In this document: piece by piece, positions 1-10,676 of the stretch
How positions within the stretch are numbered: position 1 is the stretch's first letter
Layout: the number at the start of each line of letters is the position of its first letter
NCBI GenBank assembly: GCA_029891345.1
Contig: CM056997.1
Span: forward strand, 217,080,712 to 217,144,711
Reading direction: 5' to 3'
Origin: Dryococelus australis
Lineage: Eukaryota; Arthropoda; Insecta; Phasmatodea; Phasmatidae
DNA length: 64,000 nucleotides
The notes under the pieces: model-generated
Databases searched by the model: none
Told to the model about the DNA's origin: nothing
Seen by the model: only the letters and a program-made list of their open reading frames with translations
Made by a program: the position numbers and the translations under genes

Positions 1-250
1 CTCAATTGCAACTTTTTATGCGTATTTTTGCAGATGCACTCAAACGCAAAGTTTAACTCAACTTTTTTCCTAAAGACTACGATCTAACCAAACTCAACTT
101 TTTGAGTCACTTTTTTGCGGTTGTGGTCAAATGCAACTTTTTTAGTCCACTTTGTTTGCAACTGCTCCCAAACACAACTTTTTGAGTCACTTTTTTGCAA
201 CTGCTCCCAAACGCAACTTTTTGAGTCATTTTTTTGCGTTTGTGCTCAAA
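1..250. repeat. Minisatellite, 39-41 bp unit
   Basis: At least four head-to-tail copies start at 95, 134, 175 and 214 (spacing 39, 41, 39). The core is CAACTTTTTGAGTCACTTTT followed by TTGCAACTGCTCCCAAACG. Bases 1-94 are a more degenerate continuation. The array may extend left of the window. An 85-residue frame across it is repeat-encoded and not a convincing gene. Confidence 0.85.
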
Positions 251-1683
251 TCAGCATTTCTATACTACTACTGAATATAAAGAAAAAATGTGTAGGGGAA
301 AACATTACAGCCTTAATTTATATTGATTTTGTCCCGTCGAATTGGCAACAAAAATCATTTTCTCTCTGCTGAAACGTTTACAGAAGAACAGATGCGAAGT
401 TCGCCGGGCGCGGATGCTGACTGAACAGAACACTAGGTTCACGAGTTACACGTCGGCAGAGTGAGAGAGAGGGAACGATAAGTGTGAAGGGGTGAGGAAG
501 GGAGTGAGGTTCAAGTTTCTGACACCAGATGGTATTGGCGTGGGGCCATTAGACCCTCCGCTCTGTCGTGACTGACGGCTACCGCTAAACGCCGGAAAAT
601 ATCCCTCCGAAGCAGTCGCCCTCCAGGTTGGAGTGGATTTCGATGGAAATTGGAGGGAGCCGTCGTTTAAGGGGGAAAAAGGGGGGGGGGTAACTGTTTA
701 CAGGCCAGGACCGAACAATATTTGGGTTTGTTATTAGTTCGGTAATCTAACTTCGGCATCAATTCGCCAGGTCGCCCCTCCGGGAATCAGCCACTACGGT
801 TCAGTTAAGTGATGTTTATAGTCGCCCCTCCCCTCCCCCCCCCCATCCTGCTTGTCACGGGACTGACCGATCAAACCATGGATAGAGTATGGTGGCCGTT
901 GCTAGATGGGGAGAAGTGGAGGGGCAGAAAAAATAGCCCGATCTGATTAGTGGGCGCCAAATTCCCGAGCCGCCGATCGCATCAGGTGTAAGCGCATTAG
1001 CTCCTCCGAAAACATCGGCTCATTAACAACTCCCCTGTGATATCGTGTGTATGTAGTTGCCATGCCATCAGCCGGCGTCCGCAGTGACCTCCTACCTGGT
1101 CTCTCCTCGCTTGATGGCCACCCTGTGCTCTCCATACCAGCCACTGCAGCAAACATCTTGATTCCATTACACAGCTGGGAACATAATCCCAATCAGCTAC
1201 AACGAGATTAGTATAAAAGCCTACTTCTGTGTTCTCCTCTGTCTAGGTGCAACATTTGTCGGTGGGAAAAATATTCTTACTTAGATACCTTAAAAATTCT
1301 ATTTTATAATTTAAATAGTGCCTATACTTTGAACACGTGTATGTTTGAACACCAATTGTCATTGAGCAATGCTCTCAGACAGGGTCTACATAACTACGCC
1401 AGTGAATAAACATAAGGGAAAAGACTTCCCAACTAGGAAGCAGACAATCAAGTAATCGATATCGTCTGAAGTAAGAACAGGACTGTAAATTATAGTAGGA
1501 CGACCGACATATACTGTCCGTGATGGTAATGAGTCACCATTGTCCCTTAAGGGCTGAGGTACTTCAACTCTACCTAACTCGCGATTAGGCCCACAGACCA
1601 GTTATTACACTTCAAGGGACAAGAAGCGCTCACCTTCAAAAAACCTTTTGTTGCTTTTCATCACTATGAATATATTTAAATTA
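251..1683. other. No gene recognised; homopolymer runs
   Basis: Mixed-composition DNA. It is GC-richer from about 380 to 960, with a G-run at 681-690 and a C-run at 835-844. No coding, RNA or transposon signal was recognised. Confidence 0.5.
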
Positions 1684-1684
1684 A

Positions 1685-1705
1685 ATATATATATATATAT
1701 ATATA
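1685..1705. repeat. (TA)n microsatellite
   Basis: About ten TA repeats. Confidence 0.9.
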
Positions 1706-4015
1706 AACTTTCAGCCACTTGTACTCAGGTAAAAATACGTTCATTACTTTGTAAAATAATTTTAAATTAAGTGCAGACAGGATTTGTGACTCTACCAATC
1801 GACAATTTGCGGAAGTAACGTTTGGGTTCCTTTATTTGCAATCACTGGAAAAATTGTGTATACAGTACTTTGAGTTCATTGGAATAGATGCTTAAAATTA
1901 GCCTTAATCACGTAGCAGTTATTATATGGCCCCCATAATAAAAATATATAGATCACGCACTGGTGCTAAATCCCAAAACTTGATATTAAAAAGATTATTA
2001 AAATACATAATTAACACACATAAAAAAGGTAGTCGCCTGTTGCAGGCCGCGCGAGGGAATGATCACAGCCAAAATTGGGGAAGCTTTCAATCGTTAACGC
2101 CAGCGATGTTCTCGGGCAAAATTATCGTGGACACAGTACCTTATTGTCTGTTGAGCGACGAAACCGTGTTTGCGAAACTCCAAGCGTTCACGAAGAATAA
2201 ACGTCGTTCTTAGCAGCTGCAATCCAGCCAGGCCGGCCAGCCTGCTGGACAACTCCATCCAAATGGGACCGTCTGCATGGCTGATGACCGCACGCCACCC
2301 GGAGTAGCGAAGAATATTTGCCACCAAGTTGGCACGTTGATGCAGAAACGCAATTTACGTGCCTTCGTTCCAGCAACTCACTCACGCACACGTAACGATT
2401 ACGAACGTGACAAAACGTAATAAGCAACCAATGTTGCGGAAAAGCTAGTGGAAATTTCGCGGAGCCTATCGGTGCAAAACTTAACAAATTCGCGCTGAAC
2501 CAACACACTGGCGTTCTTAATACTATTCATTTTTACTCGCAACCGCCAAAGCCTAGTTACGCGTCGAACACATCGTACAATCGCCATCCGCTCGATCGCG
2601 CTCTGCATTACAGCTGACCTCGCGAGCACATACACCGTGCTACCACTTGGCCAGACAGCCGACGAGCTTCTGCCTTGACCTATCACAAGGAAAAACGCCG
2701 TCACCCTGCGCTCTACTATCGGCGACCACGCAAAACACAAGCTAAACGGCAAAAAGTATTTACGGTCAAGCTCAGCTGGGCAGAGTATGCAAATATTAAT
2801 ATAAAAGTTAGCTGAGATGGACAAGTAATAAAAATTATGTGACCGTGATGAATATTAAGCCCTAATAAAATACATAATTATAATAACAGTTGATATAAAA
2901 ATACAAATTAAAATTGCAAATAGCTTAGTAAGAACTATAATTCGTGCACACAGGGCTACCAACTTTTAACACATACAACAAAAATCTAACTAGTGACAAT
3001 GCAATCGTCACAGTAAATATATCAATTTTGAAAGCCCTGCTTAAGTTCTACTTGTACGCACATTGCATATTATTATACCATATGAAAACTTAGCATTGCC
3101 TTACTTGCAACTTGTGTATAATGCATTAATGCCAAAAAAGTTTGTTTGACCCAAATCGGTTCAGTGGTGCTCATTGTAAGCTTCAAGATTAGGTTTTCTC
3201 ACCTGCCAGGCACGCCATACTAATATTACATAGAGCGTGCAGCGTTTAGAATTTCCCAGTGTAAATTTTATATTGAAGATAAAACATTGTACCCAGGAGA
3301 TTTTTTCTGTTGTTTGTTTAGTTTATGTGTTAGCGGGGAATGCATATCCCAGAGCTGTTATCGGGTATTTATAATGCAGCAGGCTTATCAGTTACAATTT
3401 TGTACGAGCTTAACCTACGACCAAGCGAAAATGTGAACATTTTTATCAAATAAATATTTTACCAAAATTTGGATTATTCTTACACTTACATACATTAAAA
3501 AAAAAAGAAAGCAAAGAATAGCAATTTAAATTTTTACAAAATGTTAAACTAATAATTTTTATTCAACTTTAAACATGAGTTACTTTCCTTCCGTAATTAC
3601 CAACTTTATGGGGCAGTTGTTAGTTAGTAAGGCCGTTATATACATGCAGGTAGGGGCAGTAGAATCTCTGAAACGGTGATTTAAAAACCGTACACTCAAG
3701 AAATGCCTTTATTAACACCGGATTTGGCATGTCCCTACTAAGAGGACGTTCGCCGTTTAGTAGCCCGTTCTAGTTGCTACCTTTCGTCCATTGTGAGCCC
3801 TCCGCCTCCCGTGGAAAGCAACATTGCCATGGAACTAATTTCTGGTAGCCGAGAGTTGATCAAGTTAAAATGTGAAAGTCGTGTAAACATAAAATGTATT
3901 ATTATTATTAGTCTTGCCCTAATGATTATACAGTATATCGAAATGAAACGACTTAAACATTACACGTCCAGTAAGACCTAATGACCTAAAACAATATTTT
4001 ATTAATCGCTACGAG
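1706..4015. other. No gene recognised; GC-richer block 2030-2820
   Basis: AT-rich DNA with an internal block (2030-2820) of clearly higher GC. The block has several overlapping open frames on the minus strand, the longest 141 codons at 2399-2824. None shows a recognisable domain and they overlap each other in different frames, so I make no gene call. The block could be an old repeat or an exon-bearing island. Confidence 0.4.
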
Positions 4016-4030
4016 CAACTTCAACATTAG

Positions 4031-4421
4031 GGGCCATGGTAGCTGAACGGTTAGACATTTTTTTTTTAAATTTATTTCACTAACCCTACTTAGCAGTACA
4101 GCCATCCAAGGTGTTCAGTTCTACAATGACTACTACTATTTAACAAACAGTATATTAGTCATATAGATTAACAATATTTTGGAACGGTTAGACTGCTCGC
4201 CTCCCACCAAGGCGAACCGGGTTCGATCCGCGGCCGGATGACGCCCGGATTTTCGAAAGTGGGAATCGTGTCGGACGATGCCGCTGGTCGGCGGATTTTC
4301 TCTGGGATATCGCGTTTCCCCTGCCCTTGCATTCCGGCGCTCCGCCATTCTCACCTGATTTCACCCTCATCAGCACTCAAGACCTCGTTATTAAGAGCCG
4401 CCCATGTCTCCCTACTCGTCT
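4031..4421 (+). mobile_element. tRNA-derived SINE, copy 1 (interrupted)
   Basis: The head GGGCCATGGTAGCTGAACGG is A-box-like. The B box GGGTTCGATCC lies near 4210, followed by the body shared by all SINE copies here (GGATTTTCG, GTCGGACGATGCC, CTGGTCGGCGG, CGTTTCCCCTGCCCTTGCATTCC, CACCCTCATC, TTAAGAGCCGCCC). Flanks 4016-4030 and 4422-4436 form a 15-bp target-site duplication with one mismatch (CAACTTCAACATTAG / CAACTTCAACACTAG), which fixes both ends. A 125-bp foreign insert (4057-4181) interrupts the head. The tRNA part resembles tRNA-Gly with CCC at the anticodon position; that assignment is inference. Confidence 0.9.
4057..4181 (-). mobile_element. Short poly(A) retroposed fragment nested in the SINE
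   Basis: The 12-bp sequence GAACGGTTAGAC occurs on both sides (4045-4056 and 4182-4193). Read on the minus strand, the insert ends in AATAAA (4071-4076) followed by an A-run. This is the signature of target-primed reverse transcription of a polyadenylated RNA 3' end, either a 5'-truncated LINE or a processed mRNA piece. Its parent is not identifiable. Confidence 0.8.
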
Positions 4422-4441
4422 CAACTTCAACACTAGACGTA

Positions 4442-4870
4442 GAGTAAGACGTAAAGACCGAAAACTATATTTTACAAACCGCCGCCAACATTTCAAGAAG
4501 TACATGTGTCAGTGCCTCAATTAAATTTATGCTATTACTAGAGACATGCAAAATTCGCGATATCTTTTGGATACAGGCTATGCTTTAATACGCATTCCTA
4601 TACGTGTGCAAGGTGTAAGTCATTGGGCCATGTTTGCCCGACACGCCCTGAATAACACTGCGCCAATCAATAAACAATATATATTTGTGTACTCAAATTA
4701 CGTGCAGTTAAATAACAAGGGTAATGGTTTCCCACCTAGGATGCAGTCAATGAACAAAGTATAGGTAGTATAGAGTGAGTTCAACACTTTGAAATCTAGC
4801 AGGAGGCCCGACGCGAATATTTGCATGTCTCTAGATAGGAATTTGGCCTCGGGGTCGGTTTCAATTCTTC
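4442..4870. other. No gene recognised
   Basis: AT-rich DNA between two SINEs. No domain or RNA signal was seen. Confidence 0.5.
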
Positions 4871-4879
4871 ACAGCTAAC

Positions 4880-5137
4880 CACAGGTGCCGCAGTGGTGTC
4901 GTGTTCAGACTACTCACCTCCCGCCTAACCGGGTGCGATTCCCGGCTGGGTCGCTCCCGGATTTTCGCACTTGAGAATCGTGCCGGACGATGCCACCGGT
5001 CGGCGGGTTTCGTCGAGGATATCCCGTTTCCCCCGGCCGTCCATTCCAGCGCTGTTTCATACTTACCTCGTTTCATTTGAATTAGCTCTGACGACCTTAT
5101 TGTTAAGAGCCGCCTTAATCTCTGCACTCTCCACTCT
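4880..5137 (+). mobile_element. tRNA-derived SINE, copy 2
   Basis: A full-length-looking copy: tRNA-like head with a degenerate A box, B box GTGCGATTCCC near 4930, then the common body (GGATTTTCGCAC, GTGCCGGACGATGCCACC, GGTCGGCGGG, TTGTTAAGAGCCGCC). Flanking ACAGCTAAC (4871-4879) and ACAGTTAAC (5138-5146) are a probable 9-bp target-site duplication with one mismatch. Confidence 0.88.
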
Positions 5138-5391
5138 ACAGTTAACAGCCTGTATGAAAGAACGCCTGATTTTTGAGCAAATATCTACACGAGAATTGGA
5201 GTTCAATATTTTATCGGCAGTTTTCATTTACATACAGGCCGTGTATATTTGTGGGAACACGTGGAACTTGACTGAGCCAATTAGAATTAAGTTACTCTGG
5301 TACTGGTCGTTCGTAATTTGCGTGCAGGCGTCTTAGACGCGTAGCAGTTGAAAACATCCAATCGCGAAAATGTGTTTTGAAATACAACTAG

Positions 5392-6360
5392 AGTAGTAGG
5401 GGTATGTATATTGACGCACAAGGCCGTAGGGGGTCGGATCATCGGATTCGGCCGGCCGCCATATTGTGACGTCACCGCCCACCATCTTGGAAGTCATGGA
5501 CTTTTGACCCGTAACCTTTTACCATTGACCTTGACCTTTAACCCACACAAACCCCAAAAATTAGAAAATATTATTTAAAATTGATAAAAAAATTTATTAT
5601 GAAAAAAATATTTAAAAACTTCTTTTAAAATTGTTTAAAAATGTATACAAAATTTATTTTTAAAATTATTAAGAATTATTAAGACATCATAAAAATTAAT
5701 TTTAAATTTTTTGTCACCAGGCGGCCATTTTACATAACAATTTCCCTTACTTACATTTCCCTTTTTCCCTAAAAAATTCCAAAAATATTTATAAAAATTT
5801 ATAGAAAAATTTATTTTAAAAACTTACGTTTCCGGAGGCACCACAGCACTATATCTGTCACTAATCCAGTAGAAGACTAACACCCTCACCCACTCCCCCA
5901 CCTATACTCATTCTATCGTATGTCACCATATTTGTTTTTCGTTCGTCATTTGTTTATATATGTTTCTGGAGGCTGCCATGCTGGTAGACATAATTAGTTT
6001 AAATGTTACTGGAGGCAGCCATATTTTCTTTTTCTTTGTCATTTGTTTATAGCTCTATATATTGCTGGAGGCAGCCATGTTGGTCAGCGCAATCCTTCAT
6101 CTTCGTAGGAGTCCCCATATTGCTAGGTGCAGTCGTTCATGTTGATTTTTTTGATTGTCATTCGTTTTAGAGTTTGTCTCTCACCTTCATTCGACTGCCA
6201 TATTGTATTTAATATGTTTACATCACCTGAGTACCACCGGGTGGCAGCCATATTGGTTTATGTGTTTAAAGTATAGATTTTGCTGCCGGCACCTTCCATG
6301 TTAGATTGTATTTTTCAACCCATAGGTAGTATCGACTTGGCTACCTGCTATCGGCCTCTA
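5392..6360 (+). mobile_element. Orphan TIR-B repeat (Polinton-like terminal region)
   Basis: Starts AGTAGTAGGGG and has the same order of blocks as the copies at 20311, 25753 and 45442 (+) and 23801 and 32097 (-). The blocks are GACGCACAAGG, CGGCCGCCAT, TGACGTCACC, CCATCTTGGAAGTCAT, runs of TTGACC/TTTGACC, an AAAATT-rich stretch and CTCATTCTATCG. The distal part (5930-6300) repeats TTTGTCATTTGTTTATA plus CTGGAGGCAGCCATATTGG several times. No inverted partner was found in this window, so it is either truncated or pairs with sequence outside. Confidence 0.75.
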
Positions 6361-7880
6361 CCAAATGGTGATATTGACCATTCCTGCAAAATACTTAAAC
6401 TGTCGTATTAAAATTTTTAATTCATTCTTAAATGCGAGTATTTTTATTTAAAATATTTCATATGTATAAAGCGAGGGGGTATTTGAAATAAACAGCATAT
6501 CTTTTTACATAAATATTTTTGTGCACAATAAAATATACAGGTTTATTAATTTTCTTCGATTTTCACCACTCGGTGTCTCACCAAACATCAACTATGAACA
6601 CCAATGTTCCGACCTGACTTTCAGATGTGTGGATTGACCTCCAGTGCTTGAAAGGGAACTTTCGTCAAAGAAGAATGATGTCCCAATCGTGACAATGTAT
6701 TATGCCATTATGCTCATTTGTATATAAAAGATATACTATAATGATTGCACGTTTGTAAATTTGTGTAGGCTATAGAGGCTATTTCAATCATTTTTATTGT
6801 TTATGTAAGCCAAATGACATATAAATGAAGAATGTGTGTTTTGTACATAGCACAATATTTTTTTATTAATTTTTCTTGGTTAACAGTTAATAAAAGAGGC
6901 ATTTCATGGTTATTGTGTGTTTCAATTCTTTTTTTAAACTTAAGCCCATGGAAACCTCTACCTAACAGAAACACAGTGTGTAAATAGCAATGTGTGTGTT
7001 AAACTAACACTCTTCTTTATTATAATATGATTATTTTATGAGTGAATGAAAATTGTGACAAAACAGGGATTTACACAAACTTCAAAATCAGTCATCCAAA
7101 GAAAGAGCGTTCCCATATAAATAATTTTTTGGGGAAAAATATGTACTAAATAAACAGTCTAATGTAATGTACAAACAATTTTAATATAAACCAAATATAT
7201 AAACATAATATATGTTTGTAATACTATTGGAATCCAATATCGTTTGGGAGTGAACATGACTAATTAGTCGAATGCAGGTGCGTAATTAGCCAATGGGAAA
7301 ACGTCTGTGCGATGGAGTGCACACGACTAATTTGTAGAACAAAGGCGTGAGACAAACTCTAAAACAAACATTGGGAGTAAAAGTTATTGATATTAGTGAT
7401 TTGGAGATAGTCCGACACCTGGCAGTGGTAGGGAGCAGACATATGTGGTGTTACACAAGTGTGTAAAGAGTGTCTTGGTACTTATTATGTAATTAGCATT
7501 TGTAATTACTCCGATTTCATGTACTGAATTTATAATTACTTATTATTCATTGTGCGAATACACCTTTGTTTATTCTCATCTGGTGTTGAACCAAACATCA
7601 CACCCCTCACCCCAACCTGCTCATTTGCAGTTCAGCAGCAGAACAGTAAAAATTTGTAATTACTGTGTCTGATTGGGTAACACCTTAGTCTCGCCTCTCC
7701 CCTTCCAACCTTGTCAGTTGTGAACTAAACGCCGAACGAATAACTCCTCTGTCACTCTCTTGCAGATTCACACCTCATCACTCTCCAACTTCCGAACAGT
7801 CAACATGTATACTTCTTACACTCGGTGAGACACAGCTCACAAATGTCCCTTGTCACAACAGTTTTTCTATCTCAGCCAAC
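6361..7880. other. No gene recognised (possible interior of the 5392 element)
   Basis: AT-rich. The phrase CACTCGGTGTCTCACCAAAC near 6567 is echoed by CTGGTGTTGAACCAAACATC near 7580 and CACTCGGTGAGACAC near 7818, so part of it may be diverged repeat. No coding signal. Confidence 0.4.
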
Positions 7881-7938
7881 AGCCAATCTCAGCACATCTC
7901 GAAGGGGAGGAAGAAGTGAGGAGTAATCCTGTCTTCGA

Positions 7939-8075
7939 CCAACAGTCCATCACAACACCAGAGAGGGGAGAGGGTGGAGGCGTAACCTCACTATCAGCCA
8001 ACAGTCCATCACAACACCAGAGAGGGGAGAGGGTGGAGGCGTAACCTCACTATCAGCCAACAGTCCATCATAGCA
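7939..8075. repeat. 59-bp tandem repeat in a purine-rich tract
   Basis: Units start CCAACAGTCCATCA at 7939, 7998 and 8057, exactly 59 bp apart. The second unit is essentially identical to the first and the third is partial. A G/A-rich low-complexity tract (8075-8260) follows. Open frames here are repeat artefacts. Confidence 0.9.
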
Positions 8076-8325
8076 TAACGGGGGTGAGGAGGGGGTAGCG
8101 GGGGTGTAGGGGATACCTCTACAGTGTTGAGGGGAGGGAGCTGAGGGTGTGGTGAAGAGGAAGAGGTGAGAGGTTTGAATAGAGGGTGGAGGGTGGTGGT
8201 AGGGAGGGGGGTATAGGAAAAGGGGTTGAGGGGAGGGGATCACAAGATCAAAGGTCAAAAGATATTTGAGATCAAATTGAGCCAGAACGAACACACTCAT
8301 TGGGTAGTTCCAAAACATAACTATA

Positions 8326-8559
8326 CAGTGCTATTCGCTGTAAAATGAGCAATTTTAAATGCCCTCTCATTGTGAATAATAGTCATTAAATATCTTTTAT
8401 TTTAACCTTAGAAATTAACTTCCGATTGCTGTGGAAAATAAACACTCTATTACCTACACTGCAATATTTTTTTTAATAAGAGGTGGTTAAACAATTTTAT
8501 ATGGCAGAAAGGAAAAAGTAACTAGGGCCTCAAAAGTGCTCACTTTACCGTGAACAACC
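8326..8559. mobile_element. MITE, 234-bp relative of the 418-bp family
   Basis: The left end TATTCGCTGTAAAATGAGCA and right end TGCTCACTTTACCGTGAACA are inverted repeats of each other, and TA dinucleotides sit at 8324-8325 and 8560-8561. The ends match those of the copies at 29378 and 58286, and an inner AACCTTAGAAA is shared. TA flanks suggest mobilisation by a Tc1/mariner-type transposase (inference). Confidence 0.75.
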
Positions 8560-8561
8560 TA

Positions 8562-10500
8562 TACATACACAATTACAGCTTTTAACATCGCTAAACCTTT
8601 TCCTTTGTTATAAAGCTAGATTTATTTACTACAAAACATGCTGAAAGAATGTGTACTTGCTATAAATAAACTAAGATTACCATTAACAAAAACATATAGA
8701 AAACATTCTAGTAATAGGACACCTTTATGAATATGTAATCCTCTCTTTGAACTAAACCTCTATTGTATTACTGAAAACCAAACACCTCCAAAAATGTTTT
8801 TCCTTTATAACAGAAAGTGTTGTATGGAATTTTATAGTGCATTAGTTTTATACTACTCGTTTATTGACAGCACGAGTATGGAAATCAGTCTCAATGGTAA
8901 TAAATTCAATTATTTGCAGATATTTGTGAAGAAAATGTTAGTAAATATCTCAGTAACGACAGCGTGTAATGTTAGGAAACTGTATAGTATCATACACGTG
9001 GCAAGTAGATATATATTTAGAGTTCTCCAAATAATCACAGTTAATTACATTTCGTCTATTATTAATGGGGAATTTAGACACTCTAATTTAACTCCATTAA
9101 AATAAACAAGGAATTGCCAACTGCACTGTTCAAGTGCCACCAAGTCAAATCTCGCTATGCGTACATAAACTTAATTACATTCATAACAGCGGTTAGAAAG
9201 TCTTTTAAACTATGAACTAATATTAATTCGGAATACAATAGTGTGTGGATAATTCATACAATTGATTATTAAATATTATTTGCTTGTATATTGCTTTCAC
9301 GATTAAGATACATCCTGGAGTAGTTATGTTAGTGTATCGTAGGCTAACAATTTATAATGTCTTTCAAAGTACTGCATGCAACTTCTTCTTCTTCACCTCA
9401 ACCGCGCAAAGGCACGTTGCCTTGGGCTTAACTCGTGCAGCAAGCCAAAATTCAAATTTCGAATACAACGAACGTCGAAAAAAAAAAAAAGCGAAAACGT
9501 GGTTAAACACAGCAGCAAAATCCTCAAGCACCTACATAACGAACATTTTAAACGGAAAGTACAGAAAACTAACTTGGAAATTAACGGATATGTTCCGTGA
9601 CATTTGCGGAAAGTCTGTTTCTGAAAATAAATATGTCCGTAATTTTGCGGAGAGTTTACGGACACTTCTGGATAAATTTTTACCAGCACTTTTCCGTAAA
9701 ATGAAGGAATTTTTTTTTAACAGTGTACATTTTCAGTGTTTAGTTGAAAAGTTAGATTAAATCAACATGTTAGTAATCCTTAACTACTTTTCTAGAGTGT
9801 TTATTGTTCTTTTAGAATCGGCAACGAATACTGAGGAAGAGTCCATATCGCTATATTACTGCCGAAGCTGAGGGCGGGTGTAGGGCAGGCCCTTGTGGGG
9901 CCCTTGTCCACCCAGCGTCTGCGTAACTTGTACTCGCTGCAGGCTAAGAGGGAAACAAGTCTCCATCCCCGCCTACAGTATACATACAATCGTGGTTACC
10001 ATGGCTGCACACCACAACTGTAACAAGTAGCTCGCCAAGTTGCCTCAGAGAGCTGTACTTCTCAATGTTCACCTCCGAGACAATACCTATTAGTTGGGGG
10101 GGAGGGGGGAGGGAGTAGTAAACTCCCACCTGGTTTTGCAAATTATTATTAAGACATGAATTTGGAATATAGCAGGGCTTTTATGCTATAACTGGTTCCT
10201 GAAGGGGGCCAGAAATAGGTGGTAAATAAATCTGCGAATTTTAATTAGCCAAAAGAAGTTGGTAATAAGACGATTAATATTGTTTGACTCTAAACCACGA
10301 GGTCTGGTTTCGTGAGACAAGAAGGGATGGTGGTGGAGGTAATGCGTAGTTAAAATTCGAATACTTAAGATTCTGCTGTTTTGGAATATATTAATTATTG
10401 AATATATGATGTGTACTTTCTAAATTAAATTAGTAGTATTAATTGAAAAAGCGCTAAATTAAAATAGCTGCGATGCCTGGAGACGTAAGGTTTGAGAAGA
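8562..10500. other. No gene recognised
   Basis: AT-rich DNA with several frames of 60-160 codons. The longest is at 9284-9760 (+), where codon use and composition look random and overlapping frames on both strands are equally long. Nothing was assigned. Confidence 0.45.
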
Positions 10501-10522
10501 AGATTTTTGCGGCGAATGTGGA

Positions 10523-10676
10523 GGGGGGGGGGGGCAGCGAGAGCTGCAGGTACAGTATCGCTTGGGATCTTGCTATGCTGGCTTGTTATCTGTCATCTGA
10601 CCACAACCTTTAATGGCCATTGCACTGCCTAACGTGATTAGGAGAGAGCAGGTAGAGAAGTCCCCCCCCCCCCCCC
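10523..10676. repeat. G-run and C-run pair
   Basis: (G)12 at 10523-10534 and (C)15 at 10662-10676 lie about 130 bp apart in inverted relation. They could pair as a hairpin. Low-complexity sequence only. Confidence 0.6.

Noticed and set aside
2399..2824. 141-codon minus-strand frame in a GC-richer block
   Set aside because: No recognisable motif, and neighbouring frames of similar length overlap it in other phases.
9284..9760. 158-codon plus-strand frame
   Set aside because: AT-rich, with a homopolymer-coded KKKK stretch, overlapped by equally long frames on both strands and without motifs.
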